The notes under the pieces: model-generated
Databases searched by the model: none
Told to the model about the DNA's origin: nothing
What the model saw: the letters and a program-made list of their open reading frames with translations, nothing else
Made by a program: the position numbers and the translations under genes
Assembly (NCBI RefSeq): GCF_001039355.2
Contig: NW_019775014.1
Coordinates: forward strand, 266,751 to 330,750
From: Lingula anatina
Taxonomy: Eukaryota > Brachiopoda > Lingulata > Lingulida > Lingulidae
Length of the DNA stretch: 64,000 nt
Direction: 5' to 3'
Part shown: positions 1 through 13,499 of the stretch, one piece after another
Layout: every line of letters begins with the position of its first letter
Numbering within the stretch: the first letter of the stretch is position 1

Positions 1-47
1 CCCCCCCCTCATCCTCCCACCCTCCACCCCCTAAACATATCACGTAC

Positions 48-1778
48 CCTGGCCGCCGTGTGAGGGTTGTCCTGGGGTGGAATCCCAGCAATTGATGTAC
101 TTGTCCCATACAGTGCGGCAGTCTAAGCCGGCCTCGGTGCAAACTGGATAAAATACCAAAGGACGCAGAGATTTATAAAAGCATTACTACTTGTTTTTTT
201 AAATGGTTGACAAGGCTGACCTGCACTTTAAAGCGCCAATGTTACACTAACGTAATTTAAAAGAACTGTTGCTTTCTAAAATTCTCCAATCTTAAACGAA
301 AACAGAGATGCACACCCGACTGCCAAGATAAATATCAAGACAGTATTATACAACTTATTCTAATATTCTTATTGGAGTGGCACAAATACAAAGGTACCTG
401 CGTCTATAACGTCGTGGCTGAAACCCGCCAAATACCCGCTGGTGTCACTGAAAAAAAAAGCGCCAGTTGGTATGTAAATTGGCATATTTATGTAAACTGC
501 CACCAATTAAAAATTTTAAAAGCAGAGTATAAAAGATTAGCAGTTGTTCATTTTTTTTATTCTTAATTAATACGATTCTTCGCAAGTAAGTGACGAATTA
601 ATCTTCTGTCATATTACATGTACGTAATAAAACAAACTATCGCGTTTATACAAAGACATGGGGAATCGTCTGGCAACCACCCTTATCATCAGCGATAGCT
701 TTTAACGAACAAGCAAGGTAGTTAACTTTGAGATATTGAAAGAGCAAAAAACGGGGTATCTGGAGGGTTAGGGTGAGGGGGGTGCGAGGGTATGGTAAGG
801 GGTGGGGGTGGGGGCGTCATCCACTTCTGTTCCTTCCTGGAGACCGTTGAGTTACTTACATGTACTCATGAGCACCGTAGTCGTGGCCGATGGCTATGGT
901 GTAGATTCTTTGGCCTGCGTAGTTCGTCGCACGGCCAGAGCCAGATAGAGAGCCAGAAGAGCCGCCCGAGGTCTGTGAAGAGGTGCTGCCCCCAGACGTC
1001 TTGTCGCGCTGGATTGTGATATTGGGCGAAGACGGCCGAGAGACCGCAACTGCTGCAATGATCACCGCGATAATCGCAATCACGGCGCAGACAGCCACCA
1101 GGACCATTATCATACGGCCCGCTGAAATTATACAAAAACACATTGAATTTTACTTTGAGCGGCTCATACTGTACCTCTGTGTCTCGTGAATTATACACAG
1201 ATGAAACTTGTGAAATGTTGTCGATTGCTATTTAGTGGGAGTGGTGCTACAATGTGCTTTGCGTTCTGTATCAAGTCCATAAAGTCATTCGTCATCCATT
1301 CGAAAATAGTGTGATTTGGTTTTTCAATTCCCCACTAGGCCATTGAGAAAATAACTCGGTTTACGAAGTTTAGGATTCTAATAATTGGAGCGGTACAACA
1401 GAAGCAATGGTCAAGTGAAAAGTCCGATCTTGAAGACTTTTAAATGGTCGCGGCTTTATGATAGCCATAGTTTTTGCACTAAGCTAAATTGAAGCTTATA
1501 AATTATACAAATGTAGTTACTTCTCTAAATAACTTATATAAAATTAGAACAAACAAAAACAATCAAACCGTTATAATTCAGAATAAGACAAATGAACCGT
1601 AAACCAAGTTATTTAAGGAAGTCGACCCCTTATGACTTCGGCAATTCCCGTACGATTACGTTCAATTTCGTAACTTATTTCGATTGGTCAATAAGGGATC
1701 CACAACCTTCAGCGGCCTACCTGGAGCCTGGGTGGACGCACCCCCCTCCATTACTTCAAACTTTCCAGTTGACTGCAT
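48..1778 (-). CDS. Gene A: membrane-anchored solute-binding-protein-like gene, 3' half outside the window
   Basis: Minus-strand gene; exons in genomic coordinates are 1721-1778 (start codon at 1778), 860-1121, 398-447 and 48-143. The later exons lie left of the window. Exon phases are 1, 2, 1, 1, as in its paralogues. Exon 1 gives a short N terminus with the family motif MEGGA. Exon 2 gives a hydrophobic helix of about 24 residues (IMVLVAVCAVIAIIAVIIAA), then a Ser/Gly/Thr stalk, then the start of the binding domain (YTIAIGHDYGAHEY). Exon 3 reads DTSGYLAGFSHDVIDA and exon 4 begins VCTEAGLDC and ends SHGGQ. These match the first lobe of family-3 solute-binding proteins. Predicted type II membrane protein with an extracellular binding domain. 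Function and ligand are unknown; the fold assignment is inferred from motif order and from the complete paralogues. Confidence 0.8.
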
Positions 1779-2101
1779 GAGGGCGCTCTGTTAGTTGTAC
1801 CCTGACCCCTTGTGACTACGAAAGAAAAATATAATCTAGCGTTAATTCAACAAAATATGTCATGTCTAGACAAGTAAGGAATATACCTTCTTGAGAGCGC
1901 GGCCGAGGAATAGTTAAATTCACTGTGCTGTCAGATCGCTCTACCTTTGCGCCACCTTCTTCCATCGTCTAGGTTCTTGGGTGATCTTCCGAACCTGGGG
2001 GAGAAAACAACCACAATATTGAAAAAAAAAAGATACTGACACTGTCAAGATGAAAATTGTGGTCGACTCGTTTACCTTCGGGCAGCTACATTCAGGCGCG
2101 G

Positions 2102-2112
2102 CTTTATTTATA
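2102..2112 (-). promoter_or_regulatory. TATA-like motif upstream of gene A
   Basis: On the minus strand this reads TATAAATAAAG and lies about 325 bp upstream of the gene A start codon, in a slightly GC-richer stretch. A possible 5' exon (1945-1994) lies between it and the start codon. Only the motif and its position support this. Confidence 0.2.
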
Positions 2113-2199
2113 CATGTAAAGAATGTTAAAAGAAGATGACATGAATAATAAAGATAATTTACATGAAACTGACAAAGACGCAAAGCTATTTCTTTGACA

Positions 2200-5100
2200 T
2201 GTTTATGAGCGTGACGGCAGTATGTTGGCGTAGCATGTTCTAGCTCGTTGTGCGTCTTAATACGAAGTAGAGCATCACGACCAGGGATGCTAGGTGTAGC
2301 ATACGTTTATCAACCTTCGTGTCGCAATGCACATGAACATCTTTATATTAAACAGGGTCATCTACCTAGTATAAGCACATTTTAGGACTAGAATATCTTT
2401 CAGCAAAATCATTGATCTCTGTATTCGAGTTTTGCACAGAAGACACTTCATCAAATCGTAGAAGACAGGTCACCTATCTTATGGGATGTTATGTGTGGTT
2501 TAGACTTAATTAAATAATAATCAGCGTCCCTTTCCGAACGAACAATGATACATTAACGTGCGATCAGGTATTTTTGTTTACGAGCAGGATTTTGGACGAA
2601 ATCCAGCACGTGACGTTCATACCTTAAAAAAACAGACATTTATTACAGTCAACCTAACTAGTATTGCATGGTTTAAGTGCAGCGTATTGTGACATCCTAT
2701 TTCAGTGTCATCACTGTCCTGGATACAACAGCAGCTTAGAGAGACGCCGACAAAAGAACTATCTCTACTCAGTTCCACCGGTCACCCAGGGAGATTCTTC
2801 CAACCTACATGTTTTGTCTTGTTAATACGTCTATTGCAAATTATTTGACACGTTATGGTAATAAAAGAAATTGTGGTGTCAAAACCTCCACTGCATTTAA
2901 ATATTCCTTTGACTGTATCCTGAATTGAAAAATCTCTGCTTTTTCTCTGCACCAAAGTAAACCACAAATGCCATCCCAAACCCTCCCAAAATGCAAAGTT
3001 CTTTGTGGAGGTCTCATTTTCATGTAATCAGCATGTGCCTTAATAACTTTACTACAATGGGACCGCATACAGTATATATATATTGGCACAGAAAATATTA
3101 CTGGAGAAATTTCCTTGAGTCATCGCTATTTTTTAGCATTCAACGATCATCGCTTCGTAGAGGTGAAACACAAATATATATATATATATATCTTTTTCTT
3201 TACTTGGTTTGAGCCGAGTGAATGGATTGATTACGTTACTATTCAAACTTTATACAATGGTAATTGATATTGTAACCACCTTTATCAAATTTCGTGAAAA
3301 ATTATTTCCCTGTAGTGATACTAATTTTACAATAATTTTTTATCAGAAGAGTGCTCTTACTTTAACTTTTTGATCGTATGCTTCGTCATTATTTTTTATG
3401 TTCGTAGTATTAAAATTGGTTCGAATCTTAGGATAGTAACAATAAAATCTCTGACAACACTATAAAACTTTGAATAACAATCCATTAAAGGAAGAAAACA
3501 TCTTTCAAACCTGATGATATAAAGATATGGCAAGTGGTAAATCGTAAACTGAAATTTGGATGTCATGTTACAGTGAAAGAGTAAGGTTCCGGTGACAACA
3601 AATACGCCATGTACCCTGGGATAGCATAAACACCCAGTTATATTTTGCTGGGTCCTCGGTCAAGTCTGGTAACCCAGCCTGCATGACCGTCTGACCTCTA
3701 ACCTCTACATGGCTTGTTTACTGAAAATATGATATTCATCTCAAACAGGTTTTTCAAATTATACTGTCACCTGAAAATAAGAAATATTCAAGAGCTGATC
3801 TGGAGTGAGCCGAGAGGCAACGCTAAAGAAAATGCTTTGACCCTTCCCTGCGCCTTCTTTGCCCCGTCTTGTGTATAGTGAAGTCCAGTGGTGTGTTATA
3901 AGGCTGCGTGTATAGGAAAACCCTTCACAAACCAGATTTTAGTTGTCTATTGAAAATTATTAGATTCGTTATTCATTGCTATACAAACAGCTACATCATA
4001 ACAGAAAGCAGGGTGTTTGTCCTTGGACAAAATAAGTAGGCCGACGCCTTAAAATAATGGCTATTATATCTAAAAACATGTAAAGATTTATAATTGATCT
4101 ATTTGCATTTTTTTCTTTTTCTCTTCATCTCTTACATGAGTCAAAAACCGTCCAGTTGTTAACATATAAACTTTGAAATATATTTAGATATCAGCATCAT
4201 AATAAGTAAAGACGTACCGTTATCTGTCGTCAGCGTCTCGAGATGGTGATGAGATGTGACTGTGGTCGAACTCTGGTCCGAGGTGGAAGGGTCCACTTTT
4301 ACGCACTCACCTTAAAACTGCGCAGGCACCGCAAGAACCACGAACTGCGCAGTCGTGCTTGACTGGGAATAATTAGACCTACCCACAGTTATTATGCATC
4401 ATTCATGAAGACAGCCCGTTATTACCACGACCCTCTTACTATTATAGAAACTGCTCAAAAGTACCGTATCTGACCCCCATGTCAAAACAGTCTTTAAATT
4501 AGTGAGTCATTAAGTGAAAAAAGTAAAAACAAGTAAGCTAGGATACAAAATTAAATAAAGTTGTCTTGCATTCTATAAGTAAGTGATGAGCACATGCAGT
4601 ATGATTCTTTTATGTGTATAATTTATGTCATGTAGAAATGTGTGAGTGCAGTGACTATGTTATGACGTGAGGAAATAATATGAAATTTAGGTCAAAGTAA
4701 ATTTACATATTACGAAGTAACATCATCCTCTTTCAATGAAAACAGTTTATCCTAGAACTTAGAAGAACGAAAGAATTAAAGTCGGTCTTGTCTAAATTAT
4801 TTTTTCAGATAATTCATGGAATATTCTTTTTGATTCCATTTTCATCAAAATCACCTATACGCGGATCTCCTGAAATAGCTTAAAAGTACGTGACTCCATG
4901 CATGTATATGAAACTTAGTTTACGTGCAAGCATCCGCGTGAGGTAAGCGTAACTTCTCGGCGATAAGGGCGAAACTCTTTGGGTCGGAAATATCGTCTTA
5001 GTAAGAAATACAAAAGCGATGCGCAAAGCATGGCGAGTTGGTATCAGCAGTGTTGTATAACATACTAATTCTACTGAAATTAAGAATAAAACAGCCAGAA

Positions 5101-6800
5101 AAATATCCGTCGCGCGTAGGCCTACCTCTCCAAAGATACTCTACCGATACAGCTTTTGCGTAACACTTATGGTTAGACCAGAGGAATGTGGAAGAAAAAA
5201 TGGATTGTCTCTTCAAAGTTTAAGTACATGCGGAATTACAGCTAGCATAATACGTAAATATCCACAGCGCGTCTTAGATCTGCAACAGCGTACTTCTTGT
5301 AAAGAAAATGCCCGCGGTCATATTTGGAATTTATAATGACAAAAAAAAAATATATTGACGCCTTGCTTTACCATATACGACAGTCGCGTTCTTTTTTTTT
5401 TTAGCATGGGGATGGATAATAATAATCATCATCATCATAATGTTTCTCCTCTTTTCTTTTACCTCCAAGATGTACTATCTTGATATGATGTTCAGTGAAA
5501 TATTTACTGAAAAAAGCATCGTGATTTTGGTGCTCCATGCCACATAAGAGGAAATAGATTAAGATGGAGTAAGGCTGTCTCTCTTTTTCTTTAACCGTGT
5601 GACGCTTCACCCAGCCCTCGACCCACAAGTAGCACCGAGTTAGCCGCAGACGTCTACCAGAAGCACGAGAAAAACCCCTCTCACCCACCCCCACCCCCCA
5701 CCCCCACCCCCACCCCCGCAGAGATATATATTGTTTACAGGTTCAGTTTCAAATATATCCATTCAGGGTGACGAATGTATGAAAGGCTGACAATACAGAG
5801 ACATTTTGCAATTATCGTCTAAAACACTGAAGCATCGAGTGTGCGTCTAGAGTGCATTAAAAAAGAACCAAGATCTCCCCTCTTTCACGTGCACGCGCGT
5901 TGACGTTAACATGCATCATTGGGGCGGTATCTGTAATTCAGATATTTCCGTCATTTATGTGTAGAATAAGATTCGCGTTTTGCTTTTCATTAACTTTTTT
6001 ACTTAAAATCTTGTAAATTGCAGTCATTTAATGTTAAAAAAATAAATTCCCACATAAGCACAATAAAAATATTAAAAAGTCTGAGATGATATAGATGTAT
6101 AGATACAAGATATGTAATATGGCAGTGTAACATGTCAACGGAAAAGAAACTGATTTGAATACAATTCACCGTCACCCAGAGCAAATGAGGTCAATGAAAA
6201 TGTAAAAAGATTTCAAAAATGTTCACAAAGAGGGATAAACTTAACGTTATGATAATGAAGGCGGCAACAGAGCCTAAATAAATAAATTAATAAATATAAA
6301 AACAAAGGATAACGCGTACAGTTATCCTGATTTTTTAATAAGCAAAACTTGTTTTATATACAAAGTATAAGTATACACTGTACGCCATGATAAAGTAACA
6401 ATATAAGAGAACGTGGCGAGATGAGTTGTATTACCTGATCTTTACGTCAGTGATGTATTTGCTACAATAAAACTTGTAAATACTTCAGTTTATAAACTAA
6501 ATAATTATGCAGAGAAAGTACCGTCAAGCAGGTTGATTTCAAGGCCAAAAATATTTACACTATGTTCTACTAATTTTTTGCTGTCAAGGAGAGAAATAGT
6601 ATTCTCGTTTGAAATCATAAAACCTGATCTAAGCACACACTCCAGTTAAAGTAGTGTTAGTGTAAGTAGTGTTGAATATCTAAAATTGTGCAAAATAGTC
6701 TTGCCGATACGTGACATTTCTAGGAGACATAATTGCTTGTTCTATGTTTGGTAAGTTCTTGATTAACTTTTGCATGTCTATGTAATTCTCTCCTCTCTGT
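2200..6800. other. Intergenic spacer between genes A and B, no gene recognised
   Basis: AT-rich spacer with only short chance ORFs, a short TA run (3175-3191) and a C/A-rich low-complexity run (about 5685-5717). A Ser/Thr-rich open stretch on the minus strand (about 4217-4300) ends at a GTACGT donor-like site in phase 1 and could be a distant 5' exon, but has no start codon or homologue that I can show. Confidence 0.5.
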
Positions 6801-6825
6801 GGAGGAAATTTTCGTTTAATGAAAG

Positions 6826-6831
6826 TTTATT
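6826..6831 (-). terminator. Polyadenylation signal of gene B
   Basis: AATAAA on the minus strand, about 107 nt past the stop codon of gene B, in an AT-rich stretch. Position and motif fit a polyadenylation signal; cleavage is not shown. Confidence 0.45.
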
Positions 6832-6937
6832 GAGTTGAACGTCACTGTGAACGTTCGTTCTTGTTCTGACGCTCATACAAATTGTTTTCTGTCACATTCT
6901 GTGTAATATTTAACTGTGGTTTGATTAATCCCTCGCT

Positions 6938-9900
6938 CTACCCATCAACACAATCAACATTTCCTCTGCTCCCTGAAACAAAAAGGTAAAATGAGCCACA
7001 TGGTATACCAGTAGACAGTTTAATATTTGCTTATTATTTACACACGAAGTTAAACAGTGCTCGCTTTTTATGTGATTTTCGTCTTTCTGAAAAGAAATAC
7101 TTTGCATGGACAATATTCGAAGAACCAAAAGAACCTCCACGTTAATACAAATATGAAGTATGTCATATTTTACCAATATCTTACTACTTTATGAAGGTTG
7201 TCTTAATAACTTTTTTCATTTTGTTCTAGTTTGATGGGTTGTTATTTCAGTGGTTTATGAACGTAGAGAAAATTACAGTTTTTGTTCACCACACCGCCGA
7301 CTACTTACCGTGCGTTTGTTGTCCGGCAGCGCACAATTTTTTGAATTTCCCAGAAGAGACGAGCTTGTTGAAACCAACGTTCCATTTCGAATTGAAGTCG
7401 CTGTCTTTCCGGGTCATCATGGCACTGCCCGCTATCATACAGCTGAAAGAAGCGGACGGAACTCTCTCTACCACAGGGTTGGTGGCCCCTGTGTGCGGCT
7501 CCATGTCAGAGATGGTGGCAAAAATCGCGGCGATCTAAAAGAAAAATTGGTTTGAACACTTTTAAGTGTTGAAACATGGACCTCTCTAATTAGGTCCATG
7601 GTTGAAATTTGATCTTAAAATAAATAAATAAATAAATAAAGCAGAAATTTCATCTTTTTAAAGGCTTCCTGTCAGATTTTAGTAATATTTAAATAAACGT
7701 GGTATCACTACCCTTTAAACATATTTCGTTAAGTTTAATAGTAGGTCTATCTACAAATCCAGTTCTTGCAGTAGGTGAGAATGGTTCGGGTATGCATGAA
7801 ACTCAGCGAACTTTTATGTCACCCTTACTGCTTAGGCGCCATCTATCGACCAGCCTTATCTTTATTAGCTTACCTCCCCGTTCTGTAACTTAGCCACGAG
7901 GTCAGTGGGTGTTGGGCCGTGGACCACCTGCATTGTGTCCTGGCCAACTACGTCTGTCCACCTGTTCAGACACTTCTCGTCGCTGGCCCAGCCGTCCACA
8001 AAACCTTAAGACAATAATTCGTGTTTTAAAAGCAAGATGCTGACCGAAAACAAAGCAACTGTGAATGGAAACTCGGGCGTATCTTAAAAGGTGGTTACTA
8101 AAAAACAAGGCTGCTGCATATAAGCCGAGTCCAGTCAACAAGTAATGTGGATATCTTACACTGATTTCATGTATTTTTACCTATTACCTTATACAAATAA
8201 GCAAAATGTTAACACCACGTAAACCTGTAACCCGTTATATGGACGCTAAGAACTATCCGGACTTTTACCAAGTCAAATCGCGTTCTGTTGCTGATTTTAC
8301 TTAATTATACATACAATACTTACCAATCTTTTTTCCAGCCATGTTTCTCGAGGAAAAAGAACTCCCCTGTCCTTTTAAGACAAAGAAATTGCTCATTGGC
8401 GCCTTTAGGAATGGCAAGGCAAAGCTGAAGACTTGGATGCGGTCAATGGTGGTGTACCAGCCGGAGCATGCGTCATACCACTGACCAAGTAATCCTGGAG
8501 ACAAAATGACACGTTAGGCCTATAGGAGGGTGGGGGAGAAGGAGGGAGAGATAGGACACTTTTGTTCGACACAGGGGAGGGGAGGGGGGATCACAGTGCC
8601 CCTCCCCTCCCCCCTCCCCAGCACCGGAGTGACCTCTTCCTCCACTTAACCCTCTCAATCTTTCAAAAAAAAAAAAAAAATCATAATCAAATTAATAAAT
8701 AAAATAAATAATTAAGAATTAAAAACGAAACATCAATACCAAGCCGTTCTTTCTCCCCGTATCTTATATGTCAATTGATGTAAAATTGTCCTCGTATGCT
8801 GTTTTACAACTGCGGAGGAAATCAAGGCAAGAACGGTTAGCTTAGTGCTACCATTAGACATTTTTCAGTGTAACTTGAAGAACATATCATTCTGTCTCCC
8901 CCTCCATCATCTTCAAGATGAAGAACCCCTGGAGTTTGTACACACACACACACACACACACACCACGTACCCTGGCCGCCGTGTGAGGGCTGTCCTGGGG
9001 TGGAGTCCCAGCAATTGCTGTACTTGTCCCACACAATACGGCAGTCCATGCTGGCCTCGGTGCACACTGAAAATGATGGAAAAACAGTGACGTCAGCACA
9101 CGGGGTCACGTGCAGTGTCACCAACATCACAGAGTCATGTGCAATGTTCTAAGTCAGTGCAATAAAGTAGAATAAGCTGCCCATGAAAACGTACCAAATT
9201 TCGATTCGCTAACTTATTATACTGAATAATTAAATAAAGACTAATCTGTTTTTGGTTTTCCAATATTAATAGTCATACCACTGCTTCTGTATTATAATAT
9301 ATTTATATTTTTCGCGGTTCGGAATTTTTACCTGCATCGATGAGGTCATGATAGAACCCCGCCAGGTACCCGGAGGTGTCACTAAAAAAGAGGCACAAAT
9401 ATTTTCAATCTCTGATTAGTTTTTCTGTATTTGAAGGTGTAATTTATATTTATCATACATGTAGCTTGCATAAAACAGTTTTTTGTTTGCAAACATGCCC
9501 TGGTAAAACAAGACCTAAATATGTTTATTTCCGCATCAAACCATAACCTGTGTCCCTCCCTTCATCGACCAAATTATTACATTTCCTAAATTCTAAATGG
9601 ATTATATTTACAATCCAATTCCTTTTTAACTCCTTTCATAAACCAATAGATATTAACACAAATCAATGCATATTTACATGTATTCGTGTGCACCAAAGTC
9701 GTGGCCGATGCCAACAGTGTAAATTCTACTAACAACGCTTGTGGTACATGTCGTGCCCGTCGAGGTGGAGCTCGAGCCGGAGCCGGTGCTTCCTGAACTT
9801 CCGGTTGACGTCTGACTGCCTGTGCTGCCCCCTGTCGACTGTTGGCCACTTTGAACGGTGACGTTGGAGGAAACCGGTCTGGAAACAGCTACTGCGGCTA

Positions 9901-10444
9901 TGATGAGGGCCACCAAGGAAACGATTGCACTCACTGCTACCAAGATGAGTAAAATCCGGTTGCCTGAAAATAAAGTCAGAAATACAGCATTTAGTATTGT
10001 TTTCTTAAAGTGTAAATAAAATCATTTAAAATCAGTTAAAATGAATAAATAAATGCATAAATAAAAATATGTAATTAAATAAACAGACAAATAATGACTA
10101 AAAATCAATTGAATAGAATAAAAACTAAATCGTCAAGTCGAAAATAATATACCTACGTCATGTAAAAAAATTATATTCTAGATTATAATTTGCTTTAAAG
10201 TGAACTTGCGATAATTGTGTAATTCTTTATACCTGATGCCTGCGGTTGCGCGCCACCCTCCATAACTTGAAACTTCTCCATGGCCTCAGATATCACACCT
10301 TCTCAGGTGTACATGAACCTGTGAGGGGAGAGGAGGGACGCAAGGTTTAGATTAATAACAGATATATGTAGAAATATATGTACCTGAAGCTTGCTGGCCT
10401 CCTGACAGGTTGGTGGTGCTGTTTGATCTCGACCCTGGATCCAT
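6938..10444 (-). CDS. Gene B: membrane-anchored solute-binding-protein-like gene, complete
   Basis: Complete minus-strand gene. Exons: 10233-10281 (start at 10281) or alternatively 10384-10444, then 9678-9963, 9332-9381, 8971-9066, 8324-8494, 7874-8004, 7309-7534 and 6938-6972. All joins are GT-AG with matching phases and sum to 347 codons plus stop (351 with the other first exon). Order: short MEGGA-type N terminus, one transmembrane helix (ILLILVAVSAIVSLVALIIA), a long Ser/Thr/Gly stalk, then the binding domain: YTVGIGHDFGAHEY, DTSGYLAGFYHDLIDA, WYDACSGWYTTIDRIQVFSF, GFVDGWASDEKC, a lobe-2 exon with TRKDSDFNSKW, and a 12-codon last exon ending CVDG. The T-x-x-R (TIDR) of the WYDAC exon matches the arginine motif by which family-3 binding proteins and glutamate receptors hold the ligand alpha-carboxylate. 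Eight domain cysteines suggest an extracellular, disulfide-bonded protein. Ligand unknown. Confidence 0.85.
7574..7602. repeat. Short perfect inverted repeat (hairpin)
   Basis: Nine-base arms CATGGACCT and AGGTCCATG around an 11-base loop, in the intron between the last domain exons of gene B. Probably the end of a small repeat element; no function inferred. Confidence 0.4.
8941..8963. repeat. CA microsatellite
   Basis: About eleven CA units immediately beside the donor of the 96-nt exon of gene B. A GT run lies at the matching intron position in gene D, so this repeat tract seems to be an old feature of that intron. Confidence 0.9.
10384..10444 (-). CDS. Alternative first coding exon of gene B
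   Basis: Starts with ATG at 10444, encodes 20 residues (begins MDPGSRSNSTTNLS, polar, no hydrophobic part) and ends in phase 1 at a GTACAT donor. The downstream first exon (10233-10281) also ends in phase 1 and also has in-frame ATGs, so either could join the transmembrane exon at 9963. They look like alternative starts that change only the cytoplasmic tail. An acceptor-like CAG at 10319-10321 in front of the 10281 exon fits it being an internal exon in some transcripts; a direct join of the two would place stops before the inner ATG. Confidence 0.5.
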
Positions 10445-11512
10445 GGTATCAGATTAAGGCGACAAGTGCCTTAAAATATAATATTAATTATTGAAAAACA
10501 ATCAGTACAACTCAAATATCATAGGTGGTGCGGTTTTAAAATATATATATATATGATATAGTCAGTACCGCACCTAATCCCAAGATCATAAAAAATCTCA
10601 ACTTTTCGAAAAATTATTTGTACCCCGGATCCTGCGATGCTAATATGGCTGCCAAACACGTTTGTGGTGTGAAATGGGTCTTTCCCGCAATTTTCCACCC
10701 ACCTTTCAGGATCATACAAATGTTATTGGTACAAATTAAGAGCTACATGTGTCTATCAAATCTGTAAGGCAGCGCGTCATATTAACTACAGCGGGTCACG
10801 TTAGTGCGTCGGCGAATCAGAAATGTATTACAGTGAAGCGTTAATGCCCAAAATGTCCAAATAAAGTTTATTTACGAGCGTTTCAATGGGATAAACATGC
10901 AAACTATTTTGGCTTCCATCTTGTGTTTAGAGGCTGCCAAACCTACCTCTTCCTATCGACTCCACATTCCGCAAAAAAAGTGATTATGAAGAAAAAACCC
11001 GACCCTCACTACTCGTATGTCTTATTTTCCGTGTTCATGAAAACAGCACCTTTATTCGCAAAACATATTAAAAAAATAAAGAAGGCGATGACCTGGCAAA
11101 TGAAAACGTCATTGAATCAACACTTTCAAACGTCCCAGACAACATCCACCCTGGATCTTCTGGCAAAATTGATTCTTTTGTAATTCGTGTTTTGATATCG
11201 ATATTCCTTTCTGTGACATAAAATACCTCTGCAAAAACAGCTCTTAAGGAAATGAAAGCTCACCGGTGCGGAAGATGTAAATTATGCAGCCATTATGGGG
11301 ACAACCAAAATACATCTAGGCCAAAATGACAAAGATAAGAATTTTTTATTATCATTCTCAATTCATTCCATTGATCTTTTCATGATTATCCTTCTGTGAC
11401 GAAAAGCGGGTTCGATCCACACAACTAAAATGGGAATTGTCAAGTACATAGCCATGGGACTATCACCCTGCACCTGCAGGTGGAGCCACTAGCATGTGTT
11501 CATGTTGTCAAA

Positions 11513-11723
11513 GGCTCTGTTCTCACAACTTTTAGATCGATCTATCACCGCGGGGAGTCTCACTAGATTACTGTCAGATAATCCCCCTTAAGTGTCCGTC
11601 CCCGCCTACTACAAGCTTTAAGGGGTAATTAACTTTCGTGTCCGCCCGGCTGACAGCTATTTAGCGTGAACCCCAGGGAGTTAGGTCGATCCAATGTAGG
11701 TCGATCTAATCTATGAGAATGGG
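11513..11723 (-). mobile_element. MITE-like repeat, second copy at 49404-49616
   Basis: About 211 bp, nearly identical in reverse orientation to 49404-49616. Its ends are imperfect inverted repeats sharing TTCTCA and TTAGATCGA blocks. No coding capacity. Two near-identical copies 38 kb apart in opposite orientation fit a recently mobile non-autonomous DNA element. Confidence 0.7.
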
Positions 11724-13499
11724 ATGTAAGACCCTGCTATTAAGATAACAACGCTATAGCCCGAGATGACCATAAATGACCTGAGATGTCTTGGAGATGA
11801 CCCCCAACTCACAATAAAATTTACATTAAAATGACCCAGAGGTGGCAGGGAGTAGGTTGACAAGCCCATGAACCGATACAAATAAGGGGTTTTACTGTAT
11901 ACTTAATCGAAATTTCACAGAGACTTCCTTGGCTTTTTAATGACAGTCTACGCCGTCAATTTGTATCTCTTCGCGGATCTGTGTATCATACTTATAAAAC
12001 GCCCCAAATCAAATCTATCTAGTCTTTATGCCGTGTTTCTTAGCAGTTAGCCACGGTGCGTGGACATGTCAGTTATCTATAGTTTTGACGCAGACACGTA
12101 CCTAACGTTTTCTGCAGTCGGGGTGCAAAATGAATAGATGAGTAAATATATGATTAAATTAAAGAATAATAAAATAAGAATTCTGAAGTTGATCGAATAT
12201 TTAGACCAACCTTTTGGTTCATTATTATTCGTGATAAATTTGTAGTTGTTCACTAAAAAAAGTAACCATTAGTTAAAAATATTCTGACATAAACGAATTT
12301 AAAACTATTTCGTGCGTCTTGTATAAAGAGGTCCAATATTCTTCCATATTTATTTTTAGACTAACACTGGTCAAATGTATATCTTACGTCACAATGGACG
12401 ACAATATCGGGGTCCAAAGAAAAAACAGCATTCGCTACAAGTTTTTATGTCTGCTACGTACATGTATGTGTAAGTTAGCGACCTGTTCTCTTTTTAACTG
12501 GAATAATACTCTGCAATAAACGATCTTTTGCTACAACTGTGGACATTGATTAAAAGGCAAGAAATCGTCGTCTATGACAACGGTGCAGAAAGTATGAGTT
12601 ATTGTGTAAATGTAGAAAATGACCTGGATTGCGACATGTTTGAGATCAGAAATTTAACACAGGATTTCCATATCAGTTATGAATTATTTATGGTGACGAG
12701 TTGAAAATGTGGTCATAGTGACCCATGGCATGGGCACGGTCACTACACAGGTCACTGGGGGTCGGGGTGGGTGGGCAGAGGCCGGTGAGGGGGGGGGGGG
12801 GGGGCGGACTCTCGACGCAATTACTACACCTGCAGTTAAGGTCATCTGCGACAGTCGGTAAATTGACAAGTAGACCGACCAGCACGGCTTTGATCGACTG
12901 TACTGGCCGATATGTGAATGGGTTACTCTTATTTCACAGATGAAACAATAGTAATACGTACAAATATATATACGACATAATTGCGTTTTTAAAATCAAGT
13001 AAAAAGAGACTAATCAAGACTTAATTACTGGTAAAATACACATACCTGCCCCACCACTGCGTCTTCCACTACGACGAAGGCGGACGAGTCTATTTCTCGT
13101 TTTCGTGGGGACTGTGTATTTCAATAGGTCTTACGTTAAGGAGTTTCAATGGTGTATAGAAATTGCTCGGTCACATCGAGAACAACCCTGCGTTTCCGCC
13201 ACTACCGGCCTCTTTTAATTATTTAAATGGAATTTTACGTATTTTAGCAACATAAAAGTGTCAGACCGCAATTTTGGCCTATTTTATTTCCAAACGAGGA
13301 CAGTTGCATGTAGTAATATGTAACAAGCCATAGCAAAACCCTGATGTCCCTAATTTAGTGAATTATATGGTGCATGTAGATTGTGGCTTTGCTGTGCGGG
13401 TGGCGCTCTGAGGGCAGTACCTGTACATTGTACCTTTATAGCAAAGTGAGGCTAGTAATCTACTACATGTGCATCTGCCAGTATCAGAGGTGTTTTAGC

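Noticed and set aside
856-1198. Single-exon ORFs overlapping family exons on either strand
   Set aside because: They are frame shadows or run through splice sites; the spliced models explain the same DNA with conserved protein motifs.
1945-1994. Alternative first coding exon of gene A (ATGGAAGAAGGTGGC)
   Set aside because: It resembles the MEGG start but ends in phase 0 at its donor and cannot enter the phase-1 transmembrane exon; at most a 5' untranslated exon.
7239-7555. Plus-strand ORFs of about 100 codons opposite gene B
   Set aside because: Antisense to the lobe-2 exon of gene B, whose minus-strand reading is clearly the coding one.
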